64,000 nucleotides of DNA from Castanea sativa (Eukaryota; Streptophyta; Magnoliopsida; Fagales; Fagaceae): assembly GCF_040712315.1 (NCBI RefSeq), contig NC_134019.1, positions 35,249,873 to 35,313,872 on the forward strand. Reading direction: 5' to 3'. Shown here piece after piece: positions 35,099 to 47,095 of the stretch. The translations under genes and the position numbers were made by a program. The stretch's first letter is position 1; the number at the start of each line of letters is the position of its first letter. A model generated the notes under the pieces. The model saw only the letters and a list, made by a program, of their open reading frames with translations, made no database searches and was not told where the DNA came from.

Positions 35099-36451
35099 AG
35101 CGAAAAGCCCATTTTAGTCCCTACATTTTCACGCAATTCCCACTTTGGTCCCTAACTTTTTTTTCCGCCGATTTTAGTCCTTATTCTGGAAAACGCATCT
35201 CGTTTTAGTTTCTGATGTTACATCAGAGACGGAAATTGCACAACTGGCAAATGGAAAAAATTAAAAATATTAAAATAATGCCCATTGTGTCTACGTGGCT
35301 TTCCACGTCAGCCTTTAAATTAAAAAAATTAATTTATTAATTTTAACTAAATAAAAAAAATAAAAGCTGAAATAAAAACCAAAAAATTAAATTCAAGAAC
35401 AACAACAAGAACAACAAAACACCAAGAACAACAACAAGAACAACAACAGATTCAAGAACAACAACAAATTTAAAACCAAAAAATTAAATTCAAGAACAAC
35501 AACAGATTCAAACCCATATTTCAAACCCCCATATTACAACATCCAAATTATGGTGCCTTAGATCCACCCTCAAAACCCAACAGATCTGAGCTTGATTTTC
35601 AAACCAAGAGTGTTGGGCCATCACCCCACCATCAAACCCAGACCACCATTGCACATCAAACCTAGACCACCGTTGAACTAAGACCAAAAGAGGCACAAAA
35701 ACCACCATCAAACCTAGACCACCGTTGAACCAAACCAGCCACCACTGCACTCACCATTGAAAATCGCCACATCCACGAAATCCACGGACCCACGCCATCA
35801 CCGATCACGCGAAACTGACCCACCACAAAACCAACTACGCCATCGCAGATCTTAACCCACTGACCCACATCCACGAATCCCACCGACCCACGCCATTGCC
35901 TATCCGCAAAAAGAAGAGAGAAAAGATAGCGAAGAGGTAGAGAAAGAAGAGAGAGGGCTGAGACTCAAATGATAAACAAACCCAGAAATTTGTTTATGTG
36001 TTTGTGGAGGTTTTATATTCAAATTTCTGGGTTTGGGTGTGGGTTTGGCTGTGGTTGTTCTAATTAGGTGTGATTTAGCCATGGGTATGGTGGATTCCAG
36101 AGTGTTTTGGTGGTGTGGGGGTTTGAAATATGGGTTTGAATCTGTTGTTGTTCTTGAATTTAATTTTTTGGTTTTTATTTATGCTTTTAATTTTTTTATT
36201 AAGTTAAAAATAATAAATATTTTTTTTTAATTTAGAGGCTGACGTGGAAAGCCATGTGGACATAATGGGCATTATTTTAATATTTTTAATTTTTTCCGTT
36301 TGCCAGCTGTGCAATTTCTGTCTCTGATATAACGTCAAAGATTAAAACAAGACGCGTTTTCCAGAATAGGGACTAAAATCGGTAGAAAAAAAATTTAGGG
36401 ACCAAAGTAGGAATCACGTGAGAATGTAGGGACTAAAATGAGTTTTTCACC
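35099..36451. mobile_element. Mutator-like element with long TIRs and 9-bp target duplication
   Basis: Inverted arms of roughly 350-420 bp (left to about 35520, right from about 36090) start AGCGAAAAGCCCATTTTAGT and end with the inverse of GGTGAAAAACTCATTTTAGT. The 9-bp direct repeat AAAAATAAA flanks both sides exactly (35090-35098, 36452-36460). The core is low-complexity and encodes no transposase. The Trp- and Val-rich frames at 35508-35883 are artefacts of repeats. The ends resemble those of a widespread plant MULE group. Confidence 0.88.
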
Positions 36452-36491
36452 AAAAATAAATGCATCTACCAATTAAACTCATTATAATAAA

Positions 36492-37088
36492 CTAGCTTGT
36501 AACCCTATGCATATGCATGAATATACTTAAAGATATACAATAACATGCATAATATAATTCCTATATATATAATTTAAATACTATTGATAGTTATTTTTAT
36601 ATTTTGTTAACTCTTTAAAAAATTTTATAAGGATATTACTAGGTATAAAATGTAAATTATCCTTTTTTTTTAATTGTGAACCACTTTTTTTTTTACGATT
36701 TATTTATTCTAGACTCTTTGGTTTTTGTACGTAATAACTCATTTGGATGAATATTGATGATGTTGTCCCATATTTAATTCTAAAATTAAAAAATAAGACT
36801 TTTTAGGAATAAATAATTTAGACCACCGCGCACTCTTGGTGCGGTGGTCACTCTATAAATGTTTGTAGGGTGTGAAGGGTAAGGGCCATGGTTCAAGTTT
36901 CAAGGAAGAAGTTTCACATACATATACACTTAGATTATGTTAGAATATAAATTCTATATTGTATAAAAAATAATAATAATTTAGGACATATGACACAAAA
37001 TTAAAACTCTAATTTGAAATTCTAATTTGAGTTTCTCTTAACTTCACCTATTATTATATAAATAGATATATAGATTAATACTTCGAGA
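36492..37088 (-). mobile_element. Small Helitron-like element
   Basis: Read on the minus strand it ends with ATGCATATGCAT (12-base palindrome), GGGTTACAAG, then CTAG and a host T. It starts near 37088 with TCTCGAAG preceded by A, followed by TATATCTATTTATATAATAA, a typical plant Helitron start. It contains a SINE. It codes for nothing. Confidence 0.5.
36836..36975 (+). mobile_element. tRNA-derived SINE, copy A
   Basis: The start GTGCGGTGGTCACTC resembles an A box and GCCATGGTTCAAGTTTC a B box. The tail ends in an AATAATAATAA run. Just upstream, GACCACCGCGCAC and GTGCGGTGGTC form a hairpin. Confidence 0.6.
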
Positions 37089-37521
37089 TAATGCAAAGGT
37101 GTGGTTTGTAAAAGGCTAAATTAAGAGAATTACCAAAAATAGGTGTGCCAAATTGGCATAACCTTATATCACTACGGCTAAAGATCACTCCATAAATGTT
37201 TGTAGGGTGTGGAGGGTAAGGGCCATGGTTCAAGTTTCCAGGAGGAAGTTTCACATACATATACACTTAGATTAGGTTAGAATAGAAATTCTATCTTGTA
37301 TAAAAAATAATAATAATTTAGGACACATGACACAAAATTAAAACTCTAATTTGAAATTCTAATTTGAGTTTCTCTTAACTTCACCTATTATTATATAAAT
37401 AGATATATAGATTAATATTTCGAGATAATGCAAAGGTGTGGTTTGTAAAAAGCTAAATTAAGAGAATTACCAAAAATAGGTGTGCCAAATTGGCATAACC
37501 TTATATCACTACGGCTAAAGA
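36848..37521. repeat. 337-bp tandem duplication
   Basis: Two almost identical units (about 36848-37184 and 37185-37521), offset 337 bp throughout. Each holds most of a SINE and the start of the Helitron-like element. The two open frames at 37075-37266 and 37412-37603 share a C-terminus only because of this duplication. Confidence 0.9.
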
Positions 37522-38429
37522 TCATGCTTTTAACACATAATAATGAATATGTACTTTGAAAAAAAATGCAAAGGATTAAGATAATTACGAAGCAATGTGC
37601 CACTTGGCATATTATCTCAAAGGTTAAATAAAGAGAACTACCAAATAAAGAATTTTAGACCGTTATGATTTTGGTTATAGAATGATATAGATTTTAGGAC
37701 TATAAAAGTATAAATGAACCAAACTATTTATGAACAGCTTGAGCTCGACTTGCGGGGAAAAAAAAACTTGTTTATCTAGTTTTCTTCATTTGTTTAGGCA
37801 ACAAGCCAAATATGTGTTCGTGAATACGAGACTTGATTTAATTATATACAATCTTATATTTTCATATATATAATTGTCTAAAAATATACTTATATAGACA
37901 CAAAATTGAATTGTATAAGTTTCTAAATATGTTCACATGTATAAATAGTCCATTTGTAGTAAAAAAAAAAAAGAAGAAAAAAGAACAAATGTAATAATAA
38001 TTTACTATAGAAAAGATTAAATTGATTATATAGCATGTGAACAAACTTAAACTTGTTCATCAAGATAACAAACATCACATTTGAAATATAATTAAATAAG
38101 TAGATAGAGTATAATTTTTTAATACTTGACTTGGCTTGACTTATTTACCGCCACAAATATTACCGCTTGTTTACAGCCGTAAATATTACATTTTGGTGGC
38201 TTCAACCCTACAAGTAGGTCCAGTCCCAAAGAAAAACTTCTCCCAAAAAGAAAAGAAAAAGAAGGAAAAAGGGAAGTCCTTGTCTGGAAACAAAGAAAAA
38301 ACAATCTGCACCAAATTTATGACAAAATTCTTAATTTCAGGTACCTTAAATTTAGTCAGGTCAGAGCCTCTTTTTTAATTTGATCTACTAGCGTGTCTAG
38401 TATTAGTAGGAGTATGTATTATACTATCA
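37522..38429. other. Intergenic region upstream of the acyltransferase
   Basis: A+T-rich sequence with no recognised gene or repeat. The last 200 bases are probably the promoter. Confidence 0.4.
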
Positions 38430-38623
38430 TCTCTCTCTCTCTCTCTCTGTCTATTTTTTGTGTGCAACTGTGAAGCTGTCTCTTGCTCTAATTCACAGCC
38501 TCATAATACATAGCTTCACAGCCTTTCAAAGTTCATTGCTGAAGCACACAAAAAAAAGCATACTTTTTTTTTTCTCCTTCACGAATTTTGATTCATCGAA
38601 AGCCCATATCTACTTTGTAAGCC

Positions 38624-38659
<36 letters not shown>

Positions 38660-40185
38660 CCTATTTCAAACAGTTCCATTCACTGTTTAGTTTAAAACCT
38701 TGTTTGGTTGCTGAAAATCAAATAGACCCAATTCTTCAATCCTCATTACATTGCACAGAACCTCCAGCTGATCCAAAAAGTTACTTTCTTTTCATTGTTT
38801 GGGTAAGTAAAAGTGACTCAAAACTCAGTGCCTCATCTGGGTTTTCCATGTTTTCTAGCACTTCACTTTTTTTCTCTGTTTTCTCTGCAACCAAACAAGG
38901 TTTTTTTTCTCACATGCCATTCACATGTTTGTTATTACATCTGGTTCAGATCCGTTGTTTTCGATTGATACCACGTTGTTCTTTGGTTTAGGATTGATGT
39001 TGTACACTTGCATTAACTGCGTTAGGTACATGAGTTTAATAATAGAAGTAATCTTTGTTATCTATTTTAGGAATGTATTTGTTTTGCGGTTTCTTGGTAT
39101 TGGAGTTAATATATATATATAGTAGTTTAAAACGTGTCTTTTATTTGATAAAATAATTGGGTATCTTCTTTTTCTTTTAAATGAAGGTTTGGATGCCTTG
39201 TGGTTTTGGAAACAAAGGGATTAATTAATTGACAATTGAGTGTGAAACTCTAATAGCTTTGTCTTTTATTAATTAGTTTTGGGTCCCGTTAGGATTAGAT
39301 ATCCAATTTGATTTGCCTTTGTAGCTTATTCAAAATACTTCAATGTGTAGTAATACTAGCTTTTGTCATGGGCTTGGCCTTCTTGTTGGGAAGTGGCACT
39401 TCTCCATCTATGTACTACTCGAGGATAATTGATGGAGCACCATGGTTTTCAATTTTTTTATAGACTTGTTGCAATTCATAGGAAGAAAAATGCACCAATA
39501 CACTGTCCTACTTGGAATTAAAATGTAAGCCAAAACTTAATTTGACACTCCTTTACATTATATCATTTTTTTTTTCTCGTGCACTTGCTTTAGTACCTCC
39601 TAGTCTCTAGTATAACCCAATCCAAAAGGGGTTACTACCAGGTATGGGAAGTATGCACCATTTTACCATTAGAATAGTTCTAAGACCTGGTTCTTCATTT
39701 TCACTAAACTTCCTCATCCATAAAACTGGCTATGTAGTTTTGGTAATTTATTAATTTTGCGAGTCACATTCCCTTGAGTTTATTTGTATGAAATCTATTC
39801 ATAAGCAAATGTTCTTGCTGCTATTTGATGCTAATGAATTTCTCAGTTTTTCTGCATTCATTGCATGTGATTAGGCTCTGTTAACATTTTTTTTCCTGAC
39901 CTTACCACACATATTTATGTTAAATGACATGTGATTGCTGAGTCTCTTCCTGGCTCTCTTTCTGCAGGGTAAACTTATAGTGTTCTGATTCCTCCAGTTC
40001 CACAGATAACTTTCTCACATGCATTTGTTGTGCTGATGCAGTAGCGAACTTTTTCAGGAATTCGCCTCCTGTGAGGAATTTTACATTAGCTAAGTCACCG
40101 CTAGGAACATCTTAAGTAGGTAAGTTATCTAAGACTCGTGGTCCACCCACATTGGACAGGGAGGTTGTAGCTAAGTTGAGACCAC
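38430..40185 (+). promoter_or_regulatory. LPAT 5' leader with an intron
   Basis: CT microsatellites at 38430-38448 and 38628-38656 suggest the leader starts about here. A good donor (GG then GTAAGT, intron from 38803) and an acceptor (TTTCTGCAG, intron to 39967) define a leader intron of about 1.17 kb, followed by about 218 bases of leader before the ATG at 40186. The open frame at 38458-38991 crosses the donor and is not a protein. Confidence 0.6.
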
Positions 40186-42501
40186 ATGGAATATCAAAAC
40201 CATCTAGGTACAAGTGAGGGAAGAAGGCACCGTGATTTAACTCCACTAAGGATGTGTAGAGGTTTAATGTGTTTATTGGTGCTGCTCTCAACAGCATTCA
40301 TGATGTTAGTGTATTTTGGCTTTATGGGTGCTGTTATGTTGCGACTTTTTAGCATACATTACAGCAGGAAAACAACATCCTTTTTCTTTGGTGCTTGGCT
40401 AGCTTTGTGGCCTTTTCTCTTTGAAAAGATAAACAAGACAAAAGTTTTCTTTTCTGGGGAAACTGTTCCTGCAAGGGAACGTGTTTTGCTTATTGCAAAC
40501 CATAGAACTGAGGTTGATTGGATGTACTTGTGGGACCTTGCATTGCGAAAGGGACGCCAGGGATACATAAAATATATTCTTAAGAGCAGTTTGATGAAAC
40601 TACCAGTGTTTGGTTGGGGATTTCACATATTGGAGTTCATCTCAGTGGAGAGGAAGTGGGAGGTTGATGAATCTACCATGCGCCAAATGCTTTCAACATT
40701 TAAAGATCCTCAAGATCCCCTCTGGCTTGCTCTTTTCCCAGAAGGCACAGATTACACGTAATACTTTGATTTCTTATTCTTTCTCCTTTTGATGTTTACA
40801 TGAGAGCCAATATTATCAATAAATGATCAGCAAGATGCATGTTGTGTGTGTACAAAGATTTTGTGGATATTCTAGGGATGTTTAATTGTTTATGCAGTGG
40901 AACTGACTATCAATTGTGCATTCCATGTGTATATGGCAACTTCATCCTTTTTGGGCCAACAGTATAAAATGTTTCATGATGGAAATTGTGCTTCCTGAGT
41001 CCTATCATCTTCTAATGTCTGGTTTCCTCCAACTCTTTTGTGCAGTGAACAGAAATGCATTCGAAATCAAAAATATGCTGCTGAAAATGGCTTACCCATC
41101 CTTAAAAATGTGTTGCTTCCAAGAACAAAAGGCTTCTGTGCCTGCTTGGAAGAGTTGAGAGGCAGTTTGGATGCAGGTTATCTTATTTGTCCATATCTAT
41201 GCTGGTTGCATCCACTTTTTACTTGTTATTATAATTCTCCATATTTGAACAAAAGTCATGTTATTTTGCTGGCCTTGCGTTTGGGTGATCTATCATGTTT
41301 TCATTCCTAGTCCATGAAATAATTCATAGTGTTGCTACTAGTTCCTGAAAGTAAGTTTGTTTGTTTGTTTGTTTTTTTTTTAAAAAAATTTTGCTTTCAA
41401 ATGTGTAATAGGCGTAAAAGTCCTTACAAAATCTAGAGGTTCTAAAGCAAATGATGTGGATCTTGTTGATTACAATTGGCAGGAGTGAATAAAAAAATGC
41501 GAGAAGCATAGGTTCTAAAGCATGATCTTCCTGAATTTTTTTTTTTGTACCATTTGAAATGATGCGCTCAGTATGCAACAATATTTGAAATTCTCAACAT
41601 TACAAGATCCATGCATGCTTTGTGGTGGTTGCGCTTTATATGTGTTTTTGGGATCAATTTTCTGCAATTATTAAGCTTATTGAACGCTATCACTTTCATG
41701 GTGGTATTTTTTCCCTGTTAAAAATGAAGGATTAATGGAAATTACAATATTGAAGTGAAAATAACTGATTTTGTATGTTATTTACTCTAATCTAAAACCA
41801 GGGTTTTTTTTTGGAGGTGATGGGTTGAATACTCACTTATGTCAGCATTCCATATGAAAGGAAACTACTAACAATTTGAACTCTTACTCACTTGATTCTA
41901 AGAGAGGGGGGGGGGGGGGGTAGGGGAGAGGTTTGAATACTCACTCATGTCAGCATTCCATATGAAAGGTCACTACTACCAATTTGAACTCTTACCCACA
42001 TGATTCTTAATTTAGCAATTTATCCTTGTTGACTTTCATGTAGTAACTGTTTCTTATCTTAATGTATTTGTATTTACTGCAGTTTATGATGTAACCATTG
42101 CCTACAAGCATCACTGTCCAACTTTCATGGACAATGTCTATGGAGTAGACCCTTCTGAAGTTCATATTCATGTTAGACGCATCCGTCTTGATGATATCCC
42201 TACATCTGAGGATGAGATTTCCAGTTGGCTGATGGATACATATCGTCTCAAGGACCAGTTGCTTTCAAATTTTTATACTGAAGGCCATTTTCCTCATCAA
42301 GGAACAGAAGGGGACCTCTCCACAGTGAAGTGCCTTGTTAATTGTGTGGCGGTAATTGCCTTGATCAGCTTTTGTATGTACCTCACCTTTTTCACATCCT
42401 TCTTCTTCAAAATGTATGTATCTTTGGTGTGTGCTTATCTGGCATCTGCAACCTACTTCAATATTCGACCATTGCCAATTGTTGGCCTTTTGAAAGCTTA
42501 G
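40186..42501 (+). CDS. LPAT5: 1-acyl-sn-glycerol-3-phosphate acyltransferase (LPAT4/5 type)
   Basis: Three coding exons, 40186-40757, 41046-41176 and 42083-42501, join in frame through GT-AG introns to 373 residues. It adds an acyl chain at the sn-2 position of lysophosphatidic acid to make phosphatidic acid, in the ER. Residues 24-60 hold hydrophobic segments. Residues 105-112 (NHRTEVDW) carry the H-x4-D catalytic motif, and residues 184-188 (FPEGT) the glycerol-phosphate-binding motif. VLLPRTKGF lies in exon 2. The C-terminus has two more hydrophobic stretches ([26 protein letters not shown]). Length matches LPAT5 (At3g18850, about 375, recalled), and the neighbouring PLAA and mTERF support that assignment over LPAT4. 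The next gene, UPF0496, converges on it. Confidence 0.93.
41826..42010. repeat. 108-bp tandem duplication in LPAT intron 2
   Basis: Two copies of a unit with GAATACTCAC.TATGTCAGCA and ATTTGAACTCTTAC, offset 108 bases and separated by a run of about 18 G. Confidence 0.85.
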
Positions 42502-44044
42502 TTTACTTGTAACTTACATATGTATTGAGCAGGCACTGTCAACAAGTTCCAAATCGAGATCTGTTATTGTAGAATTATGATAGGGCTTGGGCCCATAGGT
42601 TAAGGTTTTTCTTCTCAAGTATAGTTGGTGGACAGCCTTTGTTAAAGGTGATTCCATCACTAAGGGTTCACAAATTGATGTTCTTCTTCAGATGCACATG
42701 TGTAAAACTGTATGTGACCAAAGCCAGAGTCACTTAATGATCATACATTTTTGTCCCTGAATTTAACTATTGGTGATTGAAGTTATATTCATCACCTTGA
42801 TTCCACAGTGCATGCATTATGTAATATTTTCGCCAAAGTTTCAGCAAACACTTCACTTTGAGCTTCCCAATGGGAAATGTAAAACTTTATCTGTAATGAT
42901 TTGTAGTACCTACATGTATTCTTGCTTTCACTAAAGTTTTGGTTTGATGAGTTTAGCAAATTGGGGCCCTTAAAATAATGCTAATTATTAAACAATACAA
43001 TAATTACATTTGGATGTCAAGTAGAATAAAAACGTGGGAAAAGAAAGAGCACAGCCGTAGGACAAGAAATCTTCTTTTTTAATTAATTGAATGCTGGAAC
43101 AATATTTTTCCTCTACACAACCATTAATATAGTTTATAGTTGAACAAATTTGAGGGTTATGGTTCATGGACGGGGTCTACATGGATATTTCTCAACGATG
43201 ACTTTCTTGAACTGAATTTTCAATCAAATGTCAGGAGCTTTCACTGAAATTTATTTACTTATTTTTGGACTGAAACCTGAAACAATTAGCTCGAGGTCAT
43301 TTAAATACGAGAGGAATAAAGTTATAAACAAAGAACTTATAAGTTATAACTATTGCTTATAATCTTGTTCTCCACCATGTTAACAAGTGAATGCAATTTG
43401 ATTTGAAACTTAGTTTTTATTTCTGTTTGAATTCCTAGAAAATGAAGAAAAAAAATAATGAAAGAATAGAAAAGAACAAAGAATGTTGGCTTTTTGGGTT
43501 TTACTTTTTCTTTTACCTTAAGGCTACTCTTTGTTTTCCAATGGTGTTCCAATATTGAGCTAGCTCCTGAGAAACCATTTTTCATCCTGTCTCCTTAGGA
43601 AACCTTTTCAGGTTCAGCATGATAACAAAGGATGTTCGTCGTTTTGGCTGGGTGACAAGGAAGAAATTTGTAATTTTTCAAAACATATCAATCACATTTC
43701 CTTTCATTGTCTAATTACATTTACAGATTCACCAAGACAATGAAGCCAGAAACTAAAATTTCACATAAATTAAATCTGTAATCTTGTATTGAATGACTAG
43801 ATTGAAAACAATGGAACATTGTTGACATCAATAAAATTTAAAAAAAAAGAAAAGAAAAAGAAATTCAATACCAGAACGAAATTAATGTCTTGAACACGAA
43901 TCCAATCGCATGGATTCATGATACAATCTATAAGAATGAAGGAATATATCATCATTATCATTGTCACGAAACATAAAATGTATCAAACAGTTTTCTAACA
44001 TAAAAGCAATCACCAGCAGGCAGAAAGCGCACCAAGGATCATAT
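42502..44044. other. Convergent intergenic region
   Basis: It contains the 3' UTRs of LPAT (+) and the UPF0496 gene (-). No gene, repeat or transposon is recognised. Confidence 0.5.
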
Positions 44045-45163
44045 TTAGTTGTTGGGATGTTTTATGATCCTTTGCAACACCACAGTTCTTGCCCTCCGGA
44101 TGTCCCGGCTGCAAATATCGGCTTGCACCCCCAAGTCCTCAACATTTTTCATAAACGCTCCCAACTTCTTCTTAATCTCTTGTATTGCAATCTTCACAGC
44201 ATCTTCTTCAATGGCAAAATCTGCACTCTGCAGAAGTGCCTCAATCTCAATTTCCAACCGGTCAATGAGAACTCGGATATTGTCCAAGTCCTTAATGGCA
44301 ACATAGGTACCAACTTGCATTGAGCTAATTACATCCTTCTGTTTTCTCAAAGCATCTTCATAGTTCTTCCACAAAGAGTCAATCCACTTTCCCATTGAGC
44401 CTGGGATAGAAGTAGCAGCAGCCAAAGCCGCTGCAACGGTTGGAGCAGCCATAGCTACAGCTACAACTGAGCAAATCAATACAGCAGTGAAGGTAGCAAC
44501 AAATATTATACTTGAAAGCTTCCTCCAAGCATGAATGTATTTAAGCTTTTTGTCAAGCTTGTTCTTTCGCAGTTGCAACTTCTCAAGCATTAGCATCTGC
44601 TGCTTGTACACAGACTCAAAGATTTGGAAGAATTCTAGAGTGAAAGGGTCACCAGCAGCCTTGAAATTCTTCAACTCCTGCAAAGTCCTCACATACCTAT
44701 TCCCTCCCAATTCAGTTTCCTCCTCAAATTGTTGAAGTGCAACAAGAATAAGCAATTGGCTATCCCGAGCTCGCTTTAGGCACTTCTCCAATGCTGTACA
44801 GAAATCTAGAGTTTTCAAGCTATTCTCAAAGTACTCCTCCACAAGCTCAAACAGTTCTGGATTCTTCCAAATATCTTTCTTGCATTCCAAGATAACTTTA
44901 ACAACCTCTTGGTTCATTTCCAAGAGACATTCTGTGACTTCCTTCAAAGAATCAAAGGAAAGGGCTCGAACTTCAACCCCAACTGCAAGAGTGTTGATGA
45001 CTTGGTTGGTACGTTCTTGGAGGGTGGTGTCAAAGGACTGCAAGTCTGCATCAAGCCTGCAAGCAGCTTCATAAGAATTCAATTCGGTTGTGTACTGTAA
45101 GTTGGTATTGAGATTGATAGCAGAGGATGTTTCAGGGGTCTTCTTGCTCATATGGCCTCCCAT
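44045..45163 (-). CDS. UPF0496 (DUF677, AT14A-like) membrane protein
   Basis: Single-exon frame of 372 residues starting at the ATG at 45163 ([11 protein letters not shown]). It matches the UPF0496 family from end to end: an N-terminal [19 protein letters not shown] block, [20 protein letters not shown], and the block [20 protein letters not shown]. Two adjacent hydrophobic stretches cover residues about 217-250 ([20 protein letters not shown]), then long charged helices to the end. Known members are plasma-membrane-associated; AT14A has been linked to cell wall-membrane contact, but the molecular role of most is unknown. Full length for the family, no introns. The upstream region to 46080 has GA and CT microsatellites likely in its leader or promoter. 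Confidence 0.92.
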   Translation of the reverse strand: MGGHMSKKTPETSSAINLNTNLQYTTELNSYEAACRLDADLQSFDTTLQERTNQVINTLAVGVEVRALSFDSLKEVTECLLEMNQEVVKVILECKKDIWKNPELFELVEEYFENSLKTLDFCTALEKCLKRARDSQLLILVALQQFEEETELGGNRYVRTLQELKNFKAAGDPFTLEFFQIFESVYKQQMLMLEKLQLRKNKLDKKLKYIHAWRKLSSIIFVATFTAVLICSVVAVAMAAPTVAAALAAATSIPGSMGKWIDSLWKNYEDALRKQKDVISSMQVGTYVAIKDLDNIRVLIDRLEIEIEALLQSADFAIEEDAVKIAIQEIKKKLGAFMKNVEDLGVQADICSRDIRRARTVVLQRIIKHPNN

Positions 45164-46036
45164 ACCTTCAACTTAAAGCTAAACAACAACAACAACAATC
45201 AAGTCTTAGTCTCAAAATTTTGGGGTCAGCAAACTCAGAGCTAAACAAACCAAGAAAAAGAACAAAACCAGATTCAATATAGAAACTTTGCCAATCCTTG
45301 AAGTTTTTTTTTTTCTTAAACCCCTTGTATTTAATCCTTCAAAGCAACAAGCTTTTTACCTTTCTTTCTTTGCAGGAGCGAAACTTCTATGTAAAAGACA
45401 TGAACTTGTCAAACAAATCCTTGGCAAGAGAGAAAATAATAACCCAATTTCGAGTGCAGTTCTATGAAAAGATATATGATGAGATATTTTAATCCTACCC
45501 CAGCTTTCCTTCTAATATATACAATATGTATTCAGATTAGAACAAACCCAATTCACCGAACTATAAAAAGTTGTAGACTTGATACGCAGGACCTTCATAG
45601 TAGGTTGGCAACTTTATCACCACAAAAGACCTTCATAAGATTCGGAAGACTTTGAAACTGACCAGAATGGATAAGACCCAGAGAGAATTAGGAACTTGGG
45701 CAAGTAATTAAAGTAGAAAAGTCTTAGAACCAAGGAAGAAAATGATTGAAATAGATAAGTGATGGGGTTAGTTTTTTGTTTGAAAGAAATATATATATAT
45801 ATAAAATAAATATAAAAGGCTAGCAAGGCGTGGAAGAACTTGAGGTGAATGAAGAATGAAGAAGCTTAAAGAGAATTAAAACTGTTAAGGACCAATGAAT
45901 ATGTGGGGGGTGGTGGAGTTGGAGACTCTTTAAGCATAGCTTGCACGCATGAGAGAGAGAGAGAGAGAGAGTTGGACATTGTAAAACGCGGGAAGCAATC
46001 TATGTGTCTTTCTCTCTCTAGAAGAACACCCTCTAT

Positions 46037-46078
<42 letters not shown>

Positions 46079-46080
46079 TC
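45164..46080 (-). promoter_or_regulatory. UPF0496 upstream region
   Basis: Holds an AAC run at 45184-45198, a GA repeat at 45951-45971 and a CT repeat at about 46038-46076. GA/CT tracts are common in plant leaders and core promoters. No coding signal. Confidence 0.4.
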
Positions 46081-46323
46081 ACAGTTTTAACGCGCAAAGC
46101 AACGGTTACCAAAGAGATATAGGGAGAGGCGGTGCAAAGAGAGAAAAAGGTAAAGGTGGTAAAAGACTTCTGCCCCAAGACTTTGGTTAGTAACATAGAA
46201 GAATACAAACGCGTTGATATGGGTAAAACATAGTTAGTAATGAAAGGATCATTAAAGATGACGAGCAACATGCACATCTTGACGTGACAATTACTCTACC
46301 GAACAAGTATTTGTAGAAAGATG

Positions 46324-46420
46324 GATAAAAGTCGAGGTTGAAGTTTTCGGAAGAGTGCTTCACACATATAAATTTAAGCTAGAGTAGAATTTCTATCTTA
46401 GATAAATAAAAAGGTAATAA
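46324..46420 (+). mobile_element. SINE fragment, same family as 36836
   Basis: GTTGAAGTTTTCGGAAGAG, then CTTCACACATATAAATTTAAG and AGAATTTCTATCTTAGATAA match the 3' half of the SINE at 36836-36975 with about 20% differences by eye. The 5' half with the Pol III boxes is absent. Confidence 0.55.
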
Positions 46421-46711
46421 ACGTTCCACATCCTAAATTTTTTTTTTCATGTATAAAAAAGAATGGTCCTTCCAAACTTCCAATTAGCTACCATGGAACT
46501 ATTTGTCCACTTTAAGATGATTTCTATTCAGTATCATACAAAATGCTAATTAGTTTCTTCTTTTGGCATGGATGTGATTGGAAGCCAATTATGTTATTTG
46601 ATAAGAAATGTCTTTATAAGTTTAGTTAAAGTGGAATCCACAAAAACAATCGTCATGATGTAGGCACTATTTAAATGCTATTGTATCTAAATAAAAAAAG
46701 CATAATAGTAA

Positions 46712-47095
46712 GAGCACTTGCAGCAGTGGAGCTAAATAGCTATATAGCTATTTTAGCTCCACCAAAACCCCAAAAGAAAGCGATGAAATTAAATCTATAT
46801 ATTTTTAATCATTCTAGTCACATCTATAGATAGATGTGCACTGTTCATGAGAGCTAAAAAAAATTAATTTTTTATTTTGTGTTCACATTACCTTTTTATT
46901 GTGGTGTTTTTAGTGTAGTGAAATGTATTATTTTATTGTGGTAGATATATTATTTTATTGTGATGTTTATATTATTTTATTGTGTTGAAAGCTAAAATAG
47001 ATCCACTGCTGCAACATGTGTGTAGGTAAAATAAATAAAGTAACTTTTAGTAAAGTTAAATTGCTAAATTTTTAGCTCCACTGCTGTGGATGCTC
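46712..47095. mobile_element. Tourist-like MITE (PIF/Harbinger)
   Basis: The ends GAGCACTTGCAGCAGTGGAG and inverted GAGCATCCACAGCAGTGGAG are TIRs of at least 25 bases. TAA on each side (46709-46711, 47096-47098) fits the Harbinger target site. Length is 384 bp and there is no coding. Confidence 0.8.

Noticed and set aside
35508..35883. Trp/Val/Gly-rich minus frames
   Set aside because: Low-complexity repeats in the core of a Mutator-like element; no domain.
36836..36905. Possible tRNA gene
   Set aside because: A- and B-box-like motifs are present but there is no cloverleaf acceptor stem; the A-rich tail and second copies fit a SINE.
38458..38991. 177-residue frame upstream of LPAT
   Set aside because: It crosses a strong donor site and consists of Ser/Phe/Leu from CT repeats; it is leader and intron.
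43961..45100. Plus-strand frames over the UPF0496 gene
   Set aside because: Antisense shadows of a full-length conserved protein.
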